From: Mycobacterium shimoidei
GTDB lineage: Bacteria; Actinomycetota; Actinomycetes; Mycobacteriales; Mycobacteriaceae
DNA length: 64,000 nucleotides
NCBI GenBank assembly: GCA_002101905.1
Contig: LQPU01000025.1
Location: 62,001-126,000 of the forward strand
Reading direction: 5' to 3'
Position 1 is the stretch's first letter; each line of letters begins with the position of its first letter. A program made the translations under genes and the position numbers. The notes under the pieces are model-generated. The model had not been told where the DNA came from, did not search any database, and was given only the letters and a program-made list of their open reading frames with translations. Shown here in pieces: positions 1-8,455 of the stretch.

Positions 1-3
1 TCA

Positions 4-264
4 TTATCTCGGCCTGCGTGAGCAGCGCGACGCGACCGGGTCACGGTCGATTACCTCACGCACTGCCCGGCGCGCTTGGTCGATCGCGCCGAACGGCGAC
101 ATGTCCGAAACATGCACCGCCAGATCACCCCAACCTGCCGGTTGGGCGAAGGACACCGTCGCATCGACCGCGGCGAGCTGCTCCTCGATCGAGTCGGCGA
201 CCTGGGGCGACCGTTCGAGATGATCGAAGCTCAGCCGCACTGTCGAGTCCGTCACATCGACCAC
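4..264 (-). CDS. small hypothetical protein
   Basis: An 86-residue frame begins with GTG at 264 and ends with TAA at the very left edge. I do not recognise a family. The translation is soluble, acidic in the middle and ends in a short Arg-rich tail (SRRPR), with no signal peptide or membrane segment. Shorter competing frames lie on the opposite strand, so coding is not certain; the minus-strand choice rests on the more protein-like composition (mixed Ile/Val/Leu and Asp/Glu, helical AIDQARRAVREVID near the C terminus). It has the same orientation as the next three genes. No function is proposed. Confidence 0.4.
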   Translation of the reverse strand: MVDVTDSTVRLSFDHLERSPQVADSIEEQLAAVDATVSFAQPAGWGDLAVHVSDMSPFGAIDQARRAVREVIDRDPVASRCSRRPR

Positions 265-307
265 CTACCACTCGCGAGCAAAGCCCGCCAGCGCATCAAG
301 GCATGAC

Positions 308-1128
308 CTACGCCAATCCAGCCGGAAGCTCCTTGTCGAGGCGGCAAATAATTGCTTGCGCGTGGATCAAACAGTGCTCAACCACGGACATATAGGTCGC
401 GGTTCCCACCACAGTCGTCTCCTTATTGGCCTCATCGGATTTCTGAGTGATTCGGTTTAATCCGATCTGGCGGTCGCGAATCCCCTGCCCACCGGGACCA
501 GCCGAGTAACCCAAATCGACGCCACACCCCTCCTCCCAGTCGTCGGCGATGTTCGCCGCCGTGATCGTTTCCGGCATCGGGCATATCTCATCCATCTGGC
601 GGACTAGCCGTACGACCACACCAAAACGCGGGAACTGCAGGGCTTCTCTGAACTTGAGCGCGTTGGGGAACGACGGCTGCCGCTCCACCGGGGGATGGCG
701 TCCCTCGCCGCGTCCACCGCTGATTTGACCCGCTGCAGGGTCGTTACCTCGACTGGATCTGATGGCACGTCGAGAGATGCGTCGACGCCGAGCAGATCGA
801 GTGCTTGCTGCGTCGTCTGAACGGCGGAATGCAGTATCAAGAGGACCGTCTGCGCCAGTGGCGCAAGCCGATGCCGAGCCCGCACGTCCTGTATGCGCTT
901 CACGAGAATGTTCGAGAGGAACAGGGCGGGTCCAACGATGGTGAGGCTGGCAGCGACGTTCAGTGCGAAACCTCGCCAGTCAACGCTCAACCCCCAGCCG
1001 AGAGCGAAGGCACTCACGATGCAACCCGCGACCGTCAGAGCGGTAGGGATCGGATCACCGGAGCCTGTGGTGGCCCAACTATGCACTCGCTTCAACACCG
1101 AGCCGAGGATAGCGCCGCCGAACGACAC
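308..1128 (-). pseudogene. two-helix membrane protein split by a frameshift
   Basis: Two overlapping minus-strand frames appear to be one gene. The first (1128 down to about 690) encodes about 145 credible residues with two hydrophobic helices near residues 28-50 and 53-76, then a soluble helical part. Beyond that it reads a low-complexity Ser/Arg tail and stops at 604. The second (688 to 308) starts inside the first, continues in a protein-like composition (PSFPNALKFREALQFPRF) and ends at 308. The frames meet at a run of five G on the plus strand (690-694). Adding one base there would join DAIP to VERQPSFPN and give a protein of about 274 residues. This could be a true null allele, a slippery-site frameshift or a sequencing error. 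The family is not recognised. Confidence 0.5.
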
Positions 1129-1286
1129 AACCCCCGCTCACTTGAATGAACGGGGTGGGGCCGCTGAGTACCCGCCGCCGCAGTTCATCCGCTGCTGCAT
1201 GATCTGTGTGCGCAAATGCGTTCGTGGTTCCCGACGCACCGCCGGGACCGAACCGTGCAACTCGCAATGCATCTCGGCATGCATGT

Positions 1287-1559
1287 TTAAGTCTTGACGC
1301 AGTGGCGGCACCGCACCGTTTGGTCGGATGGAGCCTCGCGCACATCATCGAGCATCCGCTCATAAGCGGGGCGCTTCTTACCCGAAGACGCACTCACGTC
1401 GTTGTCGACAAACTCGACCGGCGTCCACCCACGGTCGGCACACAGCTTGAGACAGTCCTCGCGCTGGCGGGTCACGCCTTGTTGTTGGCCGGTCGGGTCG
1501 GAAGATATGCGCAGGTAGACGGCGGCGCGGGTCTCGGTCACCGCTTGAATGTAATTCAA
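1287..1559 (-). pseudogene. serine integrase, N-terminal fragment (phage remnant)
   Basis: The first 70 or so residues match the start of the catalytic domain of large serine recombinases of the Bxb1/phiRv1 type: AAVYLRISSD, with the probable nucleophile Ser after RI, then GVTRQREDCLKLCADRGW, VEFVDNDVSAS and RPAYERMLDDV. These enzymes normally run to about 450-500 residues, but this frame leaves the family after the DDV helix and stops after 90 residues (tail TVRCRHCVKT). The rest of the resolvase domain, the zinc ribbon and the DNA-binding domain are missing, and no continuation is visible in the other frames down to 1129. It is therefore a truncated remnant and should be inactive. It marks the left end as a former integration site. 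Confidence 0.75.
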
Positions 1560-1654
1560 CGTGTCGATGCTGGCGACAAAGGCATTTGAGATTGCCTACG
1601 TGAGGGCACTATACCCCCACTACCGGCACACCTGGCAGGACCGCGTTCGGTGGG

Positions 1655-2299
1655 TCAGTCGCCTCGTAAGACCAACGGGATAGAAATATCGTCGCGCGCG
1701 CGGTCACCTGGAAAGCAAGGAGACACACCCTCAAGGCTAGGCGGATAGCCGGGCTTGGATGTGGAAACGATTTGCAGGCTATAACCGTCCGGGGCATAGC
1801 CAAATCGGTTGGGCTTATAGAACCCGTCGCGTTCAAAGACATACCATCCCCAGCTTTTCCAAATATCACCCGTCTTCGCTACTATCGCATCCCAGTCGGT
1901 ATTACCAGGGTGGCTAAGGTCACCAATCGTGTGGAACCGTTGGGGTGAGCCCGGAGTCGTCGCGTTGTCGTCGCAGTAACTGTCGTGCCCGGCGCTTCCA
2001 TAACGAGTCGCGTCGAGCACAATGCCTGCGGGCAGAGCCTGAAGAGTTTTCTTCAGATACCCGAGCACGGTGTCCTGGGCTTGCTGTTGACTTTGCGGGA
2101 TGACCTCTTGCAGTTTCCAGCCCGGGGGAGGCGGTGGTGCGGATGTCATGGGTTGTCCTCCAAGGATTGTGGCGCCCGTCGGCGTTGGCGGCCCAAGCGG
2201 GTCGGCATCGTGATGACTACACGCTGTGAAGAGCATTCCGACCAGAAGGACAGCGATGGACGTGCGCGCCGTCTTTCGGGTGGGACCTGGGTTCTTCAC
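1655..2299 (-). CDS. putative lipoprotein, LppJ-like, third gene of the WXG/DUF1023 cassette
   Basis: The protein has 214 residues. A basic N terminus and a hydrophobic stretch (SIAVLLVGMLF) lead to Cys27 in the context FTAC, a usable lipobox, so it is probably exported and lipid-anchored outside the membrane. The mature part is polar, Pro-rich at first, and rich in aromatic residues around WKSWGWYVFERDGFY, with two further cysteines (SYCDD, SPCFPG) that could form a disulfide. The GTG start at 2299 overlaps the stop of the upstream hydrolase gene (GTGA), so the two are translationally coupled. The arrangement resembles Rv2078-Rv2079-lppJ of M. tuberculosis as I recall it. An accessory or immunity role toward the secreted hydrolase is inference only. 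Confidence 0.72.
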   Translation of the reverse strand: MKNPGPTRKTARTSIAVLLVGMLFTACSHHDADPLGPPTPTGATILGGQPMTSAPPPPPGWKLQEVIPQSQQQAQDTVLGYLKKTLQALPAGIVLDATRYGSAGHDSYCDDNATTPGSPQRFHTIGDLSHPGNTDWDAIVAKTGDIWKSWGWYVFERDGFYKPNRFGYAPDGYSLQIVSTSKPGYPPSLEGVSPCFPGDRARDDISIPLVLRGD

Positions 2300-3945
2300 T
2301 GCCCGCTCATTTTGATGTTCGAGATTTGTGGCGGCTCGACGCCTGCAATGACTGCACCCATATTGGCGAGCGCAATGTTTCCCGGTTCCCAGTAGCTGCT
2401 GTGCGCGTCGACTCCCCAGCTGGTCGTAGGCCCGGGTGCTGCAGCTAATATGGTGGCCCCGAAGTCTGGGGATATTGGTTCGGGTCCCAGTGTGAATTGG
2501 GTGACCAAACCTGCAGGACCGATGATGTCGTTGTTCGCCAACGTGGCGTAGACCTTGGCACCCGGATCGAGGCTCATCCCGGAGACATCGTTGACTAGCA
2601 TGCCGGGACTGCCCACAGCAATCACGTTGTTCGCCTCGAGCTGATGCCCACCAGAAGCGGCAGCACCCACCAGGGTTGAGCCGTAGCTGTGTCCGATCAC
2701 GGTGTCAACCGACGGTGGTCCCACGTGCGAGGCACGGTTCCCGCTTTCGAACGAGTCCAAAGCGCCTGCGCCGGCGATAGCAGGGTCAGGATGTCGTGCA
2801 GCGAAAATGTCCATCGGCCGGTCATAACCCATCCACGTTGTTACCGACACCTCGCCTGTCTTCAGGGTGGGGTCAGCGTGCATCGCAGCGTCATACATAT
2901 CCCGCGATTTTGCGTCAGCGCCGCCGAAAGCGGCGAGGTCTTGGCCGGTACCGGGCACGAAAAGAGCGTTACGCGTTGCGATATCAGGGTTGTTGATGGC
3001 AACAGCGGCATGTCCCTTGTCGTCGATGAATCCCAAGTAGCGTTTCACTCCATCGTTTTTGTCGATGTCGGCCTGCACCGCTTTGTAGCCGTCAAGGGTG
3101 TGCCTCGCCGCCGCCAGTTGCGGGGCAAGGGCATTGAGATTCGCGGCGGCATCATGATCACCCATGTATGCCTGGCGCGCTAAAGCGTCGGCCTGCTGCT
3201 GGAGCCGGTCAACATCTGCTTGAGCATTCTGTCGAAGCTCCAATAAACGCAATTGGTTGAAATGGTCTTTACCGAGATGGTCCTCAGGGTCCCACGGCAT
3301 TCCGGGATGGTTTCCGATGCTGTGGTCTTGACTGTAGAGCCAATCCTTTTCTTGTGGGCTCAGCTTGTCCCACAGGTCGTGGAACTGCTCGGGGTCGTCA
3401 GGTAACGGTCCCGATAACGCCGCCCGCACGTCGGGACGGGTTTCGGCAGGGCCGGTCGCGTCATGGTTGGCTGTGGTGATCGCGCGAGCCAGATCGCCGT
3501 CAGCGGTGTTGGCGTCCGTGAGAACCTTCTTGAGCCGCGCTTCAAGTTCGGCTCGATGCTGCTGGTTTGATGGGTGGTCCAGGTCGAGCCCGTCGACGGG
3601 GGCGACTGTCCCGCTGGCACGGTCTATCCCGAAACCCCACGCGTGGGCATCGCGATCGATGCCGCTCAAGGTGTCTTTCACGCTTTGAATCTCATCGGCC
3701 GATTTGCGCATCGCCGAGGAGATCGTTTGCATTTCGTCGGCGTGCCCGGCTAGGTGTGTGCTTAGTTTGTCGAGTGACGCTTTGGCGGCATCCCCCCCGC
3801 TGCCTTGCCAGCTCGCGATCAACGGCAAGCGGCTCAGGCCCGCTTTCACTTCATCTGCGCTGGCGCCGCGTTTGCCCAGCGCGGTCGCGACTTCGCGGAC
3901 CTCACCCGGTTGCCAGCGGTCGATATCGGCGAGAGTGAGCGTCAT
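2296..3945 (-). CDS. WXG-like N terminus fused to DUF1023 alpha/beta hydrolase
   Basis: The protein has 549 residues. Residues 1-100 are helical and carry a W-x-G turn (SWQGSGGDAA, Trp46-Gly48) like WXG100 proteins exported by type VII secretion. Residues 120-300 are a charged, Gln/Ala-rich helical linker. The C-terminal 250 residues are a DUF1023-type alpha/beta hydrolase: VPGTGQDL near 330, nucleophile elbow VIGHSYGSTLVG with Ser420, and a probable late His in DAHSSYW. No signal peptide or membrane helix is seen. Its ATG overlaps the stop of the small WXG-like gene (ATGA) and its stop overlaps the lipoprotein start. The natural reading is a secreted hydrolase that leaves the cell with its small partner; its substrate is unknown. 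Confidence 0.85.
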   Translation of the reverse strand: MTLTLADIDRWQPGEVREVATALGKRGASADEVKAGLSRLPLIASWQGSGGDAAKASLDKLSTHLAGHADEMQTISSAMRKSADEIQSVKDTLSGIDRDAHAWGFGIDRASGTVAPVDGLDLDHPSNQQHRAELEARLKKVLTDANTADGDLARAITTANHDATGPAETRPDVRAALSGPLPDDPEQFHDLWDKLSPQEKDWLYSQDHSIGNHPGMPWDPEDHLGKDHFNQLRLLELRQNAQADVDRLQQQADALARQAYMGDHDAAANLNALAPQLAAARHTLDGYKAVQADIDKNDGVKRYLGFIDDKGHAAVAINNPDIATRNALFVPGTGQDLAAFGGADAKSRDMYDAAMHADPTLKTGEVSVTTWMGYDRPMDIFAARHPDPAIAGAGALDSFESGNRASHVGPPSVDTVIGHSYGSTLVGAAASGGHQLEANNVIAVGSPGMLVNDVSGMSLDPGAKVYATLANNDIIGPAGLVTQFTLGPEPISPDFGATILAAAPGPTTSWGVDAHSSYWEPGNIALANMGAVIAGVEPPQISNIKMSGQ

Positions 3946-4244
3946 CCGAGTTCGTGGGTAATCTTTTCCGCGCCGTCCGCATCAACCGTTTCGTACTGTT
4001 GGACGGCTGCTCGAAAGGCCTGCTCGTGGTCGGCAATGCTGCCACACAGCTGTTCGGTGGTAGCCAGCCATTCGGCGAGTTTGGCTTGCAGCGCCACGGC
4101 TGAGACTCCGACCCAGCCGGCTTGCGCCCCTTCAATATCGCTGTTGGCCTCGGTATGCGCGGCCCGCAGTTCAGCATGATGAATACTCATCTGATCGGCC
4201 GAGATGTGCAGATCTATCGGGTCGACTTTCAACGGCTCAGGCAC
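3942..4244 (-). CDS. small WXG-like protein, ESX secretion-associated family
   Basis: About 100 residues, helix-turn-helix in outline, with a W-x-G turn in the middle (AGWVGVSAVALQAKLAEW, Trp44-Gly46), as in WXG100/EspC-like type VII partners. I place the start at a GTG (4244) because AGGGAG lies 7 bases upstream; the frame is also open to an ATG at 4277, which lacks a clear ribosome binding site. The stop overlaps the start of the WXG-hydrolase gene by ATGA, so the two should be made in similar amounts, as expected for a heterodimeric secretion pair. A similar small gene precedes the DUF1023 gene in the Rv2078-lppJ locus, from memory. Secretion is inferred, not shown. Confidence 0.72.
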   Translation of the reverse strand: MPEPLKVDPIDLHISADQMSIHHAELRAAHTEANSDIEGAQAGWVGVSAVALQAKLAEWLATTEQLCGSIADHEQAFRAAVQQYETVDADGAEKITHELG

Positions 4245-4586
4245 CACGCAACTCCCTACTGGTGTCCTGCGAAGCATATCCGTTCCGCGGGCAGGGTCGA
4301 TGCACCAAATTAGCCGGGTATTTGGGAGTTGAGCCGCCTACATGCCCGGAGACTCCATGTTGGAAAGGATGAAGTCATATCGGCGCGAGATTTCACCGCC
4401 TCTACGAATGCTGCGGAGAACCGGCAGCCGAGTGTGGGGCCACCTACGACGCTCAACGCCGGACACCAGCTGCCCCAGCTGTCGTCGATCAAGAAGTCTC
4501 CGGACCAACCGATGCTCGAACCGCCTGGCGCCGCGCGCTAGAACGCCGGTATTTCGCTCGCTGCCCGCGCTACGCGCGAGCTTCCG
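4245..4586. other. 342-base stretch without a convincing gene
   Basis: Only short frames occur here and none has a recognisable composition or ribosome binding site. The part next to 4244 must hold the promoter and leader of the WXG/hydrolase/lipoprotein cassette. The part near 4540-4600 is very GC-rich, with repeated CGCGC/GCGAGC motifs that could fold as a terminator for the DUF4189 gene, but I cannot define a clean stem. Confidence 0.5.
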
Positions 4587-5078
4587 TCACCCGCCTGCAG
4601 GCGCGTTGCTCGGGCTTGTCGGCGTGGTGCCCTCGCTGGTTGGCGTGGTGCCCTCGCTTGTAGGCGTGCTGCTGGTGCCGGCAGATGAGTTGTCGTTGCA
4701 CGCCGAGCGCAGCACTGTGCTGCCCGGACTCTGGTTCATGGCGTTCTGTTCGGCCTCTTGCGTTGTGGCACCGCTATCGCCGAAATAGTGGTCGTCGCTC
4801 TTGACAACCGCGCCGCAGTCGGGGGACTTGAAGGAGATCAGCACGTTACAGGTGGCGTCGCCTTGCCGGCAGTCATTGGTGGCGGCCTCGTTGGCCAGGT
4901 ACTCATTGGGCTGATTCGTCGCCACCCCGACGGACTTTCCGTCGATCGAGACGGCGATCGCGCCCCAGCCTTCATCATCGGCGTAGGCGGCTGGGGCCGC
5001 AGCCAAACCGAGTGCCGCGACCACCGCGCCGCCGGTCATAAAGATCGCGGCGGGCATCCGAAAGCCCGTTAGCATCAT
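4587..5078 (-). CDS. secreted DUF4189-type protein with Thr/Ser-rich repeat tail
   Basis: The protein has 163 residues. A Sec signal peptide (hydrophobic core AAIFMTGGAVVAALGLAAA, cleavage after AYA) is followed by a DUF4189-like domain: WGAIAVSIDG, VGVATNQP, a Cys pair in DCRQGDATC and a further Cys in SPDCGAVV. Conserved Cys in this family probably form disulfides outside the cell. The C-terminal 35 residues are a low-complexity tail built on TSEGTTP repeats. AGAGGGAG lies 7 bases before the ATG at 5078. The gene stands alone between the cassette at 4244 and the oxidoreductase operon. The biochemical role of the family is not established. Confidence 0.8.
   Translation of the reverse strand: MMLTGFRMPAAIFMTGGAVVAALGLAAAPAAYADDEGWGAIAVSIDGKSVGVATNQPNEYLANEAATNDCRQGDATCNVLISFKSPDCGAVVKSDDHYFGDSGATTQEAEQNAMNQSPGSTVLRSACNDNSSAGTSSTPTSEGTTPTSEGTTPTSPSNAPAGG
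4621..4662. repeat. 21-bp tandem repeat, two copies, in the DUF4189 gene
   Basis: GGCGTGGTGCCCTCGCTGGTT is followed by a second copy that differs at three positions near its end, and then by a degenerate third start. It encodes the TSEGTTP heptad repeat on the minus strand and could vary in copy number between strains. Confidence 0.8.
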
Positions 5079-5268
5079 GGCATTTCTCCCTCTTTAACGG
5101 GGTATGGGTTGGTATGCAATGAATTCGATTTGCGGTCGAGCGGCGCGGATCTGCGCCGGATCACACCCTGTTGATGGCGCTCTGCCCAATCAACCCGATG
5201 GCACCCCCTTCCGATTCGAGGGCTAAAACGCAGGCTAGCTAAAGTCCGTCGGCTGGCGCTAGACCCCC

Positions 5269-6276
5269 TCAAGGGGTGACGAGAATTTTGCAGTGTCGCT
5301 CGGGATCGGCCAGGTCGTCGAACGCGTCCCCGACCCCGTCGAGGCCGACCTCGCCGGTGATCATCGGCCGCACGTCGATGTCGCCTTCGGCGATCGAGCG
5401 CAGCGATTCGGCAAACTCGGTCGGGTCATAGGCAAGCACGAACTGCACGTTGATCTCTTTGGCGATCGCGAAGAACGGATGCACGGTGTCCGGCTGCATG
5501 CACACCCCGGCAACGACGATGCGGCTCCCGGGCGGAATGCGGCGCATCACGTCGTCGATGATCCCGGGCACCCCGACGGCTTCGAAGACCACCTTCGGGT
5601 TGACGGTGTCGAATGGTGAGCCCTCGGCGGGGTCGATCGTATCGCTGGCGCCCATCGCGGCGGCAAGTTGACGTCGTTTCGGTGAGAAGTCCGCCGCCAC
5701 AATGGTTTCGACGCCGCGGATACGCAATGCTGCGATGATGGCGATTCCGATCGGACCGCAGCCCAATACCAACGCGGTTTCACCCTGCGCAATGGCCGAC
5801 TTGTTCACTGCGTGCAGGCCGACCGCCATGGGTTCAGTCAACGCGGCATGCTTAGGGTCCAACCCATTGGGAATCGGCAACAGCAGCGGCGCCGAGAGCA
5901 GCATCCGTTCGGCATAACCACCGAGTGTGGTGTTGGAGTAGACGATCGGCTCGAAGCCGCTGGGGGACGCCAGCACCGGAATCGACGTTACGAGAGTCCC
6001 CGGTGCATGGGTGTCGGTGTCGGGTCCGGCTTCCAGGACCTCGGCGCTGAATTCGTGGCCCATGAAAACGTCGCTCTGTAGGTCGACGGTCGGGGCACCA
6101 ACACCCATTTGCTCTGTCATAGACAGCATCTCGTCGCCGTGCGCGGCGAAATGCAGATCGGATCCGCAGATTCCGCACGCGCGCACCGAAACCAGCACCT
6201 GACCGGGGCCGGGAACGGGATCGGGGACGTCATCGCGGAACACCATGCGCCGGTCGCGCAGTACCGCGGCGCGCAT
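5269..6276 (-). CDS. zinc-type alcohol dehydrogenase (MDR superfamily)
   Basis: The protein has 335 residues. The N-terminal catalytic domain carries ACGICGSDLHF (catalytic-zinc Cys) and FMGHEFSAEV (zinc His and Glu). The nucleotide domain has VLGCGPIGIAIIAALR (Rossmann glycine motif) followed by VAADFSPKRRQLA, where the Asp at the end of strand 2 suggests NAD rather than NADP. The usual structural-zinc four-Cys loop is not visible. The ATG at 6276 shares one base with the stop of the upstream LLM oxidoreductase (TGATG), so it is the last gene of an ephA-LLM-MDR operon. The substrate is unknown; the family oxidises alcohols and polyols. A long open frame extends upstream but runs across the LLM gene and is not credible. 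Confidence 0.88.
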   Translation of the reverse strand: MRAAVLRDRRMVFRDDVPDPVPGPGQVLVSVRACGICGSDLHFAAHGDEMLSMTEQMGVGAPTVDLQSDVFMGHEFSAEVLEAGPDTDTHAPGTLVTSIPVLASPSGFEPIVYSNTTLGGYAERMLLSAPLLLPIPNGLDPKHAALTEPMAVGLHAVNKSAIAQGETALVLGCGPIGIAIIAALRIRGVETIVAADFSPKRRQLAAAMGASDTIDPAEGSPFDTVNPKVVFEAVGVPGIIDDVMRRIPPGSRIVVAGVCMQPDTVHPFFAIAKEINVQFVLAYDPTEFAESLRSIAEGDIDVRPMITGEVGLDGVGDAFDDLADPERHCKILVTP

Positions 6277-7469
6277 CAGGCCTGCTCGCTTTCCAGCTTC
6301 AGCTCGTCGGTGTGTTCGTTGATGGCCTTGACCACCGCCTCGCCGGCCCGGCCCAACAGCTGATCGCGCATACCGCGAGCCCACTCGTGGGATGCCCGCG
6401 GTGCTTCGAGTTGTCCCTTGAAATGCGGAATCACCTTGCGGGCGAACAGTTCGTACGAGTGATAGGTGGCTTGCGGGGAAGCCCAGTCGTGACCGAGCAG
6501 CAGGAAGGTGCCGAAGCCACCGGACCGCTCCACCAGATCCTCGATATAGGCGATGCAATCGTCCGGCGTGCCGATACAGCAGTTCCCTTTGGCTGCATAG
6601 TCTTCGACGAACTCGTGCGGTGACTGGGCGCCCTCGACCAGATTGGCCAACGGCACAAATCCGGCCGCACCGAAGTACATCGCGAAATCCTGCAACCCGT
6701 AGGTGCAGTCGTCGATCGCCTGATCCCGGCTGTCGGCCAGGTGCACGATGCCCAGGATCCGCCAGTTGGCCCGGTCGGGTTCGTCGCGGCCAACCTTCTT
6801 GGCCTGCTCGCGGACGATCTCCCAGGTGTTCTCCACCGCCGCGTAGCCACCGGGCACCGACATCGACAGCGACAGCAGTGACGTGCCCATTGACCCCGCG
6901 AGTCGGGGACCGGACGGTGAAATCATTGCTGCCGTGGCGATTTCCGGATACGGCCAGGTGTAGGGCCGGATGTGCAGCTGCGCGTCTTGAAGCGTGAACC
7001 AATCGGAGTGACGGCTGATCCGCTCGTCGGGCGCGGCGCGAAACAGCGCCAGGATCGCCTCCAACGACTCTTGCATCATCCGCCGCTGCTCGACGGGGTC
7101 GATGCCCATCATGTAGGCGTCCGACGGCAGCGCGCCCGGGCCGGTGCCGAACATCACCCGCCCGCGAGTCAGGTGATCGAGCAGCACCCACCGGTCGGCG
7201 ACCATCAACGGATGGTGGTACGGCAGCGACACCACACCGGTGCCCAGCCGAAGGTGCTTGGTGCGCTCGGCCGCCGCGGCGATGAAAACCTCCGGGCAGG
7301 CGATCAGCTCATAGCCACCTGAATGGTGCTCACCGAACCAGGCTTCGTCGAAACCCAGCCGGTCCAGCGCCACCACCCGATCCATGTCGTATTCCAGTGC
7401 CGCCGTGGGGGATTGGCCGGTCGGGTGGAACGGGGTGATGAACACCCCGAAGTTCAGTGGGCGGTTCAC
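6276..7469 (-). CDS. LLM-class flavin-dependent monooxygenase (Rv3618-like)
   Basis: The protein has 397 residues. It has the luciferase-like barrel signatures: NFGVFITPFHPTG at the N terminus, GFDEAWFGEHH around residue 40, LRLGTGVVSLPYHHPL, and LTRGRVMFGTGPG at about residue 105. Such enzymes use reduced FMN or F420 supplied by a partner; which one cannot be read here. The last 100 residues are helical and charged. The GTG start at 7469 overlaps the epoxide hydrolase stop (GTGA), and the stop touches the MDR dehydrogenase start. Position beside ephA matches Rv3618 in M. tuberculosis. Together the three genes suggest oxidation of a hydrophobic substrate by monooxygenation, hydrolysis and dehydrogenation, but this is inferred from context only. 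Confidence 0.88.
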   Translation of the reverse strand: MNRPLNFGVFITPFHPTGQSPTAALEYDMDRVVALDRLGFDEAWFGEHHSGGYELIACPEVFIAAAAERTKHLRLGTGVVSLPYHHPLMVADRWVLLDHLTRGRVMFGTGPGALPSDAYMMGIDPVEQRRMMQESLEAILALFRAAPDERISRHSDWFTLQDAQLHIRPYTWPYPEIATAAMISPSGPRLAGSMGTSLLSLSMSVPGGYAAVENTWEIVREQAKKVGRDEPDRANWRILGIVHLADSRDQAIDDCTYGLQDFAMYFGAAGFVPLANLVEGAQSPHEFVEDYAAKGNCCIGTPDDCIAYIEDLVERSGGFGTFLLLGHDWASPQATYHSYELFARKVIPHFKGQLEAPRASHEWARGMRDQLLGRAGEAVVKAINEHTDELKLESEQA

Positions 7470-8455
7470 TTCAGCTCCAATCCAGATAGGAAGTCCAGTA
7501 ACACCTCGTTGACCCGGTCCGGTTGTTCCTGCTGCAGCCAGTGGCCGGCCCCCTCGATGATCACCTCGTGGTACGGGCCCGTCACCACTTCGGTCGCGCG
7601 GTCGCGGCGCATGAATCCCAGCACGGGATCGTCGGCGCCGGCGACGAACATCGCCGGCACCGTGATGGTCGCCGACACCGGGTTGGCCAGGATCTCCCAG
7701 TTGCGGTCGAGGTTTCGGTACCAGTTCAGCCCGCCGGTGAAGCCGGTGCGGGTGAACTCGCGGATGTAGTGGTCGAGCTCCTCGGCGCTGATCCAGCTCG
7801 GCAGGCCGTCCGGTTCGGGCAACCGCTCGACGAACCCCGCCGGACCCGGTTGCAGCATGCGCGCGGCGGCTTCGTGATCACCCGGTGGCCGCAGGCCCGC
7901 CATCATGCGCCGAATGGTCTTCGCGGGATCGGCGCCCAGTTCGGCGTCGGCTACCCCCGGCTCCTGGAAATAGAGCATGTAGAAGAAGTTCTCGCCGAAC
8001 AGCTCACGGAACGCCTGCGTCGGCGGCACCGCCGCGCGCGGCACGGCCGGAACACTGAACCCGGCCACTGCGGCCACTCGGTCCGGGTGCAGCTGGGCCG
8101 AACTCCACGCGACCGGGGCGCCCCAGTCGTGGCCGACGAACACCGCCCGCTCGGCGCCGACGTCGTCGAGCAGCCCGACCAGATCGGCGCTCAATTCGGC
8201 GATGTTGTAGTCGGAAATCGCGTCGCGCCTACTGGAGCGCCCGTACCCGCGCTGATCAGGGGCCAGCACGTGATACCCGGCGGCGGCGAGTACCGGGATT
8301 TGGTGGCGCCACGAGTAGGCGAGCTCGGGGAACCCATGCGCTAAGACGACGACGGGCGAGCCGCGTTCCCCGGCTTCGATGGTGTGCAGGCGCACACCAT
8401 TGGTTTCGATGGTGCGTTCAGTCGAGGGCACAGTATCGGGCACGTGTCTCACCAA
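7466..8455 (-). CDS. ephA: epoxide hydrolase EphA
   Basis: Up to 329 residues, alpha/beta-hydrolase fold. Visible landmarks are VVLAHGFPELAYSWRHQ (HGxP oxyanion motif), the nucleophile elbow VFVGHDWGAPVA with Asp as nucleophile, as in epoxide hydrolases rather than lipases, a lid region with FRELFGENFFYMLYF, and the C-terminal EGAGHWLQQEQP that supplies the catalytic His. Cytosolic; opens epoxides to diols. The exact start is uncertain: GTG codons at 8455 and slightly downstream are all possible. It is first in a coupled operon with the LLM monooxygenase. In M. tuberculosis espA-espC-espD lie between ephA and the ftsH locus; here ephA faces ftsH directly. Confidence 0.9.
   Translation of the reverse strand: MVRHVPDTVPSTERTIETNGVRLHTIEAGERGSPVVVLAHGFPELAYSWRHQIPVLAAAGYHVLAPDQRGYGRSSRRDAISDYNIAELSADLVGLLDDVGAERAVFVGHDWGAPVAWSSAQLHPDRVAAVAGFSVPAVPRAAVPPTQAFRELFGENFFYMLYFQEPGVADAELGADPAKTIRRMMAGLRPPGDHEAAARMLQPGPAGFVERLPEPDGLPSWISAEELDHYIREFTRTGFTGGLNWYRNLDRNWEILANPVSATITVPAMFVAGADDPVLGFMRRDRATEVVTGPYHEVIIEGAGHWLQQEQPDRVNEVLLDFLSGLELK

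Noticed and set aside
1079..1393. Continuation of the integrase in another frame
   Set aside because: The translation downstream of the stub shows no resolvase, zinc-ribbon or recombinase motifs.
5269..7191. A 640-residue frame on the minus strand
   Set aside because: Only the 5269-6276 part is a real protein; the rest is low-complexity Arg/Gly/Ala sequence antiparallel in frame to the LLM oxidoreductase coding region.
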